Shown here: positions 59,601 to 64,000 of the stretch, piece after piece
Layout: each line of letters begins with the position of its first letter
How positions within the stretch are numbered: position 1 is the first letter of the stretch
Source of the DNA: Mactromeris polynyma
Taxonomy: Eukaryota; Mollusca; Bivalvia; Venerida; Mactridae
Assembly: GCA_032209605.1 (NCBI GenBank)
Contig: JASFXZ010000009.1
Coordinates: 16,975,553 to 17,039,552, forward strand
Length of the DNA stretch: 64,000 bases
Direction of reading: 5' to 3'
Made by a program: the position numbers and the translations under genes
Notes under the pieces: model-generated
Seen by the model: only the letters and a program-made list of their open reading frames with translations
Database searches by the model: none
What the model was told of the DNA's origin: nothing

Positions 59601-62459
59601 CAAGAACAACAGTCTTCTGAAACCACAGACATTGACTCCACCGAAGATCAAAAAGATGTATTGAAAGAAACTTCTGAATCTGTTCATGAAGATGCAGCAG
59701 ATGATGATCTCGAAAAGGCAATCCCAGTCACCGATGAACATTCTGAGGTAACAAGTAATGAAGTGGTCGCAGAATCAGAAATCCTTACAGAGAATAAAGA
59801 AACAGAGGTTATCAAGGAAACAGACGAGCAGCTCATTGATACATCTGTAGATAAAGATCAAAGCGAAATAGCACCCAGCGAAGAACAAGTATCTCAAATA
59901 GAAGATAGTGATGAGAAACAAGACAAGGATGTTACATTACTGATTCCCGCTATTGATGACAGTAGTGAAGTGACAGTTAGCAACGAATCTACTGCAGAAG
60001 AAACCACTACTGAAATGCAGGTCGAAGAACAGAAAGAAATCAGCAAGGAAGATATCGAGGAAGATGAGAATGAACCCATTGCACCACAACAAGAAGCTGT
60101 AGATACTGAAAGCAGCATTCCAGTCGAGAAACATATATCTGATATTGAGACTGCGGAATCACCCAAATACGAAGAGGTTGCTGACAATGACTCAGCTATT
60201 GAGACAAAGCCCGAAACAGCTGAACCAATTTCTGAAGAAGCCGAAATATCTCACGAAGACGGTAAGCAACAAGACTCAATTGTTCAAGAACAACAGTCTT
60301 CTGAAACCACAGACATTGACTCCACCGAAGATCAAAAGGACGTATTGAAAGAAACTTCTGAATCTTTTCATGAAGATGCAGCAGATGATGATCTCGAAAA
60401 GGCAATCCCAGTCACCAATGAACATTCTGAGGTAACAAGTAATGAAGTGGTCGCAGAATCAGAAATCCTTACAGAGAATAAAGAAACAGAGGTTATCAAG
60501 GAAGCAGACGAGCAGGTCATTGATACATCTGTAGATAAAGATCAAAGCGAAATAGCACCCAGTGAAGAACAAGTATCTCAAATAGAAGATAGTGATGAGA
60601 AACAAGACAAGGATGTTACATTACTGATTCCCGCTATTGATGACAGTAGTGAAGTGACAGTTAGCAACGAATCTACTGCAGAAGAAACCACTACTGAAAT
60701 GCAGGTCGAAGAACAGAAAGAAATCTGCAAGGAAGATATCGAGGAAGATGAGAATGAACCCATTGCACCACAACAAGAAGCTGTAGATACTGAAAGCAGC
60801 ATTCCAGTCGAGAAACAGACATCTGATATTGAGACTGCGGAATCACCCAAATACGAAGAGGTTGCTGACAATGACTCAGCTATTGAGACAAAGCCCGAAA
60901 CAGCTGAACCAATTTCTGAAGATACCGAAATATCTCACGAAGACGGTAAGCAACAAGACTCAATTGTTCAAGAACAACAGTCTTCTGAAACCACAGACAT
61001 TGACTCCACCGAAGATCAAAAGGACGTATTGAAAGAAACTTCTGAATCTGTTCATGAAGATGCAGCAGATGATGATCTCGAAAAGGCAATCCCAGTCACC
61101 GATGAACATTCTGAGGTGACAAGTAATGAAGTGGTTGCAGAATCAGAAATCCTTACAGAGAATAAAGAAACAGAGGTTATCAAGGAAGCAGACGAGCAGG
61201 TCATTGATACATCTGTAGATAAAGATCAAAGCGAAATAGCACCCAGTGAAGAACAAGTATCTCAAATAGAAGATAGTGATGATAAACAAGGCAAGGATGT
61301 TACATTACTGATTCCTGCTATTGATGACAGTTGTGAAGTGACAGTTAGCAACAAATCTACTGCAGAAGAAACCACTACTGAAATGCAGGTCGAAGAACAG
61401 AAAGAAATCTGCAAGGAAGATATCGAGGAAGATGAGAATGAACCCATTGCACCACAACAAGAAGCTGTAGATACTGAAAGCAGCATTCCAGTCGAGAAAC
61501 AGACATCTGATATTGAGACTGCGGAATCACCCAAAGACGAAGAGGTTGCTGACAATGACACAGTTAATGAGACAAAGCCCGAAACAGCTGAACTAATTTC
61601 TGAAGAAGCCGAAATATCTCACGAAGACGGTAAGCAACAAGACTCAATTGTTCAAGAACAACAGTCTTCTGAAACCACAGACATTGACTCCACCGAAGAT
61701 CAAAAGGATGTATTGAAAGAAACTTCTGAATCTGTTCATGAAGATGCAGCAAATGATGATCTCGAAAAGGCAATCCCAGTCACCGATGAACATTCTGAGG
61801 TAACAAGTAATGAAGTGGTCGCAGAATCAGAAATCCTTACCGAGAATAAAGAAACAGAGGTTATCAAGGAAGCAGACGAGCAGGTCATTGATACATCTGT
61901 AGATAAAGATCAAAGCGAAATAGCACCAAGTGAAGAACAAGTGTCTCAAATAGAAGATAGTGATGAGAAACATGACAAGAATGTCACATTACTGATTCCC
62001 ATTATTGATGACAGTGAAGTGACTGTTGTCAATAATAACTCACTACAAGTCCCTTCTATGGAAAGACTGGCAAAGGCTTCTAGAGCTACAAATCATGAAG
62101 AACTGAATGGTTCAAGAATTTTGTCCTCCAGAAATGGTGTCTCAAGTGATATGACTGTTGTGTTAGATACAATAAATGACAGTGTTGAGAAACTACTAAC
62201 TAGCTCCTCATTGACAGATGTTGAATATAACATGTCTTATGAAGAAACTGATATTGGTAATACTGTAGATTCAAATGAAGACAACACAACTGATATAACG
62301 TACTCAGATACGTTTGAATCTACTGATCCTGATGAGACAACTAAACAAACTACTGATAACAGTGCAGGAAAATTATCTAAACAGTTGGATGATGATTCCA
62401 TTGTTCAGAATCTGAAGCGTGATTCATTATCTGGATTCGAGGACTTGCCTCTAGAGTAA
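29609..62459 (+). CDS. Coding exon 10: 32.85-kb exon, giant acidic repeat protein
   Basis: Acceptor TTATTATTGTGACAG ends at 29608; stop TAA at 62457-62459. The first G completes Gly319, then 10,949 codons follow without interruption (residues 320-11268). Parts: disordered lead (320-1109) with IKRE SUMO-type motif (462-465), NLS-like PRRKKRHSPR (623-632) and TQT/SQT ladder (878-922); array 1 of 228-residue acidic repeats (about 1110-4431); island with fourteen 13-residue helical repeats (4432-4736); array 2 (4737 to about 11126); unique tail (11127-11268, ending SGFEDLPLE). No catalytic domain, signal peptide or membrane segment is visible. Expected to be almost wholly disordered and extremely acidic. 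A cytoskeletal or ciliary spacer, scaffold or polyanionic brush is inference. The in-frame ATG at 29589 lies in the intron and is not the start in this model. Confidence 0.93.
30036..30047 (+). other. SUMO-type motif IKRE-PD
   Basis: VHIKREPDMKIE follows the acidic run SDSFDSDDSVE. It contains I-K-x-E, the consensus sumoylation core, and the KREP context common in such sites. Prediction only. Confidence 0.35.
30373..30665 (+). other. Basic Ser-Pro-rich segment with NLS-like PRRKKR
   Basis: About 98 residues dense in Lys/Arg, with repeated SPR/SPK sites (LDSPRV, KDSPRN, RHSPRQ, LESPRI, DRSPRD). The cluster PRRKKRHSPR (30519-30548) resembles a monopartite nuclear localisation signal or a microtubule-binding patch. 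It is the last strongly basic part before the acidic body. Confidence 0.5.
31284..31418 (+). other. Six-step TQT/SQT ladder, candidate LC8 binding array
   Basis: SQT, SQT, TQT, TQT, TQT, TQT occur with exactly 8 residues from one to the next (residues 878 to about 922), within SQTVETKFSQTNQSIETQT and SVETQTDETKHTQTN. The dynein light chain LC8 (DYNLL) recognises 8-residue strands with a TQT anchor, and multivalent ladders in other proteins duplex disordered chains. That this one binds LC8 is inference. Confidence 0.5.
31980..41945 (+). repeat. Array 1 of 684-bp (228-residue) coding repeats
   Basis: Starts with an eroded unit (from RDEKQENADMSLGITSDN, spacing 675 bp to the next), then a divergent unit at about 32655. 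Thirteen close copies follow at exact 684-bp steps, the last cut off after SSETT by the island. Diagnostic features: EICKEDI (one Cys per unit, lost in one unit), CCCAGTGAAG and GACGTATTG spellings, and in several units PKYEEV with AIETKPETAEPISED. The protein unit is acidic and has no aromatic residue except the Tyr of the PKYEEV variant and rare substitutions. Confidence 0.95.
41946..42860 (+). other. Non-repeat island inside the array (305 residues)
   Basis: Begins KIGTQEYRPKIEENILYGP and ends RRQQDEE. It replaces the second half of a repeat unit: array 1 stops after SSETT, and array 2 resumes at the EATVSNESTAEE position. The distance between the flanking SNESTAEE codons is 1260 bp instead of 684. 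Unlike the repeats it contains Tyr, Phe, Arg and Cys and has helical periodicity. Possibly an ancestral domain around which the repeats expanded. Confidence 0.85.
42273..42815 (+). repeat. Fourteen 13-residue (39-bp) helical repeats
   Basis: Fourteen consecutive 13-residue units, consensus A-G-I-x-[DE]-[DEQ]-[VI]-x-x-A-[IV]-x-x, for example AGIKDEVQKGIQQ, AGINEEIKRALEE, AGIDNEVRKAVQS, AGIQDKVHEAIQS; the last is 12 residues. Spacing of Ile, Val, Ala and Ile suggests amphipathic helices broken at the Gly. DNA identity between units is low, so this repeat is old and constrained at the protein level. No named family recognised. Confidence 0.85.
42861..62030 (+). repeat. Array 2 of 684-bp (228-residue) coding repeats
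   Basis: Starts mid-unit after the island, then 28 unit anchors follow from 43472 to 61946 at 684-bp steps. The single exception is a 6-bp insertion near 43919 (DVHVLKE instead of DVLKE). The last unit ends at EVTV with one Ser codon missing. Most units have EISKEDI (Ser replacing the Cys), VNETKPETAELISEE and CCCAGCGAAG spelling. A representative unit contains 49 Glu, 28 Asp, 14 Lys and no Arg, Phe, Tyr, Trp or Cys. Units at 59894-61262 revert to array 1 type. Confidence 0.95.
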
Positions 62460-63700
62460 TAAAACACCATAAAGACTTGTTTTATTGATGATAATGCTAT
62501 CTTATGTTGACAAATCATTGATATGAAACAGTTTTGACAAATGAAATTTTAACTAAAAGGAGTGTGTTTATTGTTCAAGTAAAGTATTGCTCCAGTCAAG
62601 TTGATCAACAACAGTGATGATTATTAACAGGTTATGAATATTTATGTCAGTCTTAGTTTGTTCTTTTTGCCTGCTTACATTACAACATTGTCCTCTAAAA
62701 ATAATTTTTATTGACAAGAATGTGTGATATGGCAAAATGCGATATATAAAGTTGACACTTAATAACCACAAATATTATTACTAATATAAAATCCATGTAA
62801 ATTAGTAGATCTAGTTTCCGGTGGTTTTGTCTATGTAAAACCCAAAACAAATGAAATATTTAAAATTAAATTATTTTCTTATTCAGGAATTTTGTTTCTG
62901 TTTATATTTATTGATCTGATTAAAAGGTATATTCTGCATCAAACTTTCACAGTAATCAATTTGTTGATTCTTACATTTTATATAAAAGTGATATTTTATT
63001 GCCATGAATGTATCATTGTGCAAATCAACAACCTTTCCACCCCATGTACAATTTCATTACAAATTCATTATTCATGCTATCATTTATACATATAATCTAT
63101 TTTCATTTTATGTTTAGATAAGTAATGTTTCTATGTTTGAAAGTTGAGACATAGTGGGGCTAGTTTGAACAGATTGTGTAATCTAGGCTTCTCGAATTGT
63201 TTCTGTTAAAATTGTAATTTTTTGTGTAAGGTGTAAATGATTAAATGTGCTGTATAAATGATAGGCATTTGCATTGCATGAATATAATTTGTATAATTGT
63301 ATTATTATGTAAACTTGTTCAAAATCAGTATGTAAAATAGTATGACTGAAATATTCAAAAATGTATTTTTTTTATATTTGTACCAATTGAAAATGATATG
63401 TAAATGACTACACAAATTGTTAATATCATCTGAATATTCATGATATAGGCATGTATACAGTATGGGGATGCTTCAACAGCCTTATTTAGCAAGTGTTGTT
63501 TCAATGTCTTACAAGTATGTTTTATAATTGTTTTTATATCTCTACATATATCATGGACATATGTCCGTGTTTATATGTCTGTGCATATATTAAGCATTAA
63601 TTTGATTGACTGCCTACTTTTTATTACAATTAACAATGTACATTGTTGTTTTATTCTTTGTACTGTGATAATGATTTCAATAAAATAATATATATATGTA
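62460..63700 (+). other. 3' untranslated region
   Basis: AT-rich sequence after the stop with no open frame of note, ending in a polyadenylation signal. The exact cleavage site is not visible. An AATAAA overlapping the stop codon (62459-62464) is probably too close to be the main signal. Confidence 0.65.
63679..63684 (+). terminator. Polyadenylation signal AATAAA
   Basis: AATAAA in TTTCAATAAAATAATATATA, followed about 30 bases later by a GT-rich stretch (ATATACTGTGTAGTTGTACTG). This is a conventional arrangement for 3' end formation. Confidence 0.6.
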
Positions 63701-63749
63701 TATACTGTGTAGTTGTACTGTAGATTAAAGGCCAATTTAATAGGCGTAA

Positions 63750-63973
63750 CAGTAAAACTTCAATAATAAGACCATTCTTGGGACCCTTGAAAACTGGTCG
63801 AAATATTGAGGTAATCTTAATAATGAGGTTGAATAAAGAGCAAAACAGTAAATATGGACTTGAAAATTTTAATTTTGAGGTGGTCTTGTTATTGAGATGG
63901 TCTTGTTATTGAGGTGGTTTTGTTATTGAGGTGGTCTTGTTATTGAGGTGGTCTTGTTATTGAGGTTTTACTA
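63750..63973. mobile_element. CAGTAAAAC-family MITE with internal 17-bp tandem repeat
   Basis: Left end CAGTAAAACTTCAATAATAA and right end TTATTGAGGTTTTACTA are inverted repeats, the outermost right base altered. Near 63880-63965 the subterminal motif GGTGGTCTTGTTATTGA is repeated five times at 17-bp spacing, a tandem expansion absent from the copy at 16938-17104. Shared interior words (AAGACCA, GGGACCCTTG versus CGGATCCCAAGGGTGG) confirm the family. Confidence 0.7.
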
Positions 63974-64000
63974 CAACTCAACATATATTAAGCCATACAA

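Larger units (their letters stand above)
11003..62459 (+). other. Gene model: ten-exon giant acidic repeat protein gene
   Basis: Joined coding exons: 11003-11052, 15586-15661, 17555-17671, 18247-18404, 20089-20207, 21186-21307, 21896-22040, 23176-23231, 27120-27232 and 29609-62459. They sum to 33,807 bases, an exact multiple of three, predicting 11,268 residues. Every intron begins GT and ends AG, and the split codons agree at all nine junctions, which is strong internal support. The first 318 residues are basic and rich in Ser-Pro and Arg. The rest is mostly acidic 228-residue repeats. There is no signal peptide and no membrane segment, so an intracellular location is likely. I do not recognise the family. 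By composition an automatic pipeline might call it futsch-like or neurofilament-like, but I see no homology that justifies this. Skipping exon 9 would give a product of about 307 residues. Confidence 0.85.

Noticed and set aside
33320..61773. Recurrent minus-strand open frames of about 97, 69 and 65 codons, and plus-strand frames of 67, in nearly every 684-bp unit
   Set aside because: They are shadows of the giant coding frame copied with each repeat. Their sequence follows the plus-strand codons, and no start context, splice or domain evidence supports them.
31980..62030. Array as an assembly artefact of one duplicated read
   Set aside because: Units carry many private variants, edge decay, an internal island and structured exchange patches. 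An artefact would give exact copies. The unit number still needs long-read confirmation.
29609..62459. Acidic shell-matrix or mucin-type secreted protein
   Set aside because: The model has no signal peptide, and the N-terminus is basic with an NLS-like cluster. Mucin-type Pro/Thr tandem repeats are not present.
29609..62459. Futsch/MAP1B or neurofilament homologue
   Set aside because: The resemblance is in composition only (acidic Glu/Lys/Ser repeats). I see none of the conserved domains of those families in the exons.

Overview
The window looks like a piece of an AT-rich invertebrate nuclear genome. It has long introns with GT/AG junctions, tRNA-derived SINE-like copies, short TA-flanked inverted-repeat transposons (MITEs), minisatellites and one very large split gene. 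A marine lophotrochozoan, perhaps a bivalve mollusc, is my best guess from the repeat style alone. Nothing here proves the taxon.

Layout. 1-3374 is a 28-bp minisatellite entering from the left edge. 3390-10978 is gene-poor and holds simple repeats: AAC, a GAAC tract at 7381-7872, a 20-bp minisatellite at 9111-9290, and a reversed SINE-like copy at 10440-10577. From 11003 to 62459 runs a single plus-strand gene that I reconstructed from splice sites and reading phase: ten coding exons, with every junction phase-compatible. Nine small exons (11003-27232, 956 coding bases) encode a basic Ser/Arg/Lys-Pro-rich N-terminal region. The tenth is one uninterrupted 32.85-kb coding exon (29609-62459). 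The inclusive reading frame predicts a protein of 11,268 residues. About 62460-63700 is the 3' UTR, with AATAAA at 63679. A MITE follows at 63750-63973.

The giant exon holds, in order: a disordered-looking lead with a SUMO-type motif, a basic NLS-like segment and a six-step TQT/SQT ladder at exact 8-residue spacing (candidate dynein light chain LC8 sites); array 1 of 228-residue (684-bp) acidic repeats; a 305-residue non-repeat island containing fourteen 13-residue helical repeats; array 2 of the same 228-residue repeats; and a unique 142-residue tail. About 40 units are nearly identical and all but one of the internal ones have exactly the same length. A representative unit has 77 Asp/Glu, 14 Lys, no Arg and no aromatic residue, so the body is an enormous polyanion.

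The most striking regulatory possibility is at exon 9 (27120-27232, 113 nt). Including it puts the giant exon in the 10.9-thousand-residue frame. Skipping it joins exon 8 to the same acceptor in another open frame, giving a 26-residue acidic tail and a stop at 29687-29689, for a protein of about 307 residues. One alternative exon could therefore switch between a small and a megadalton product. I do not recognise the protein family, and all functions suggested are inference from sequence features.
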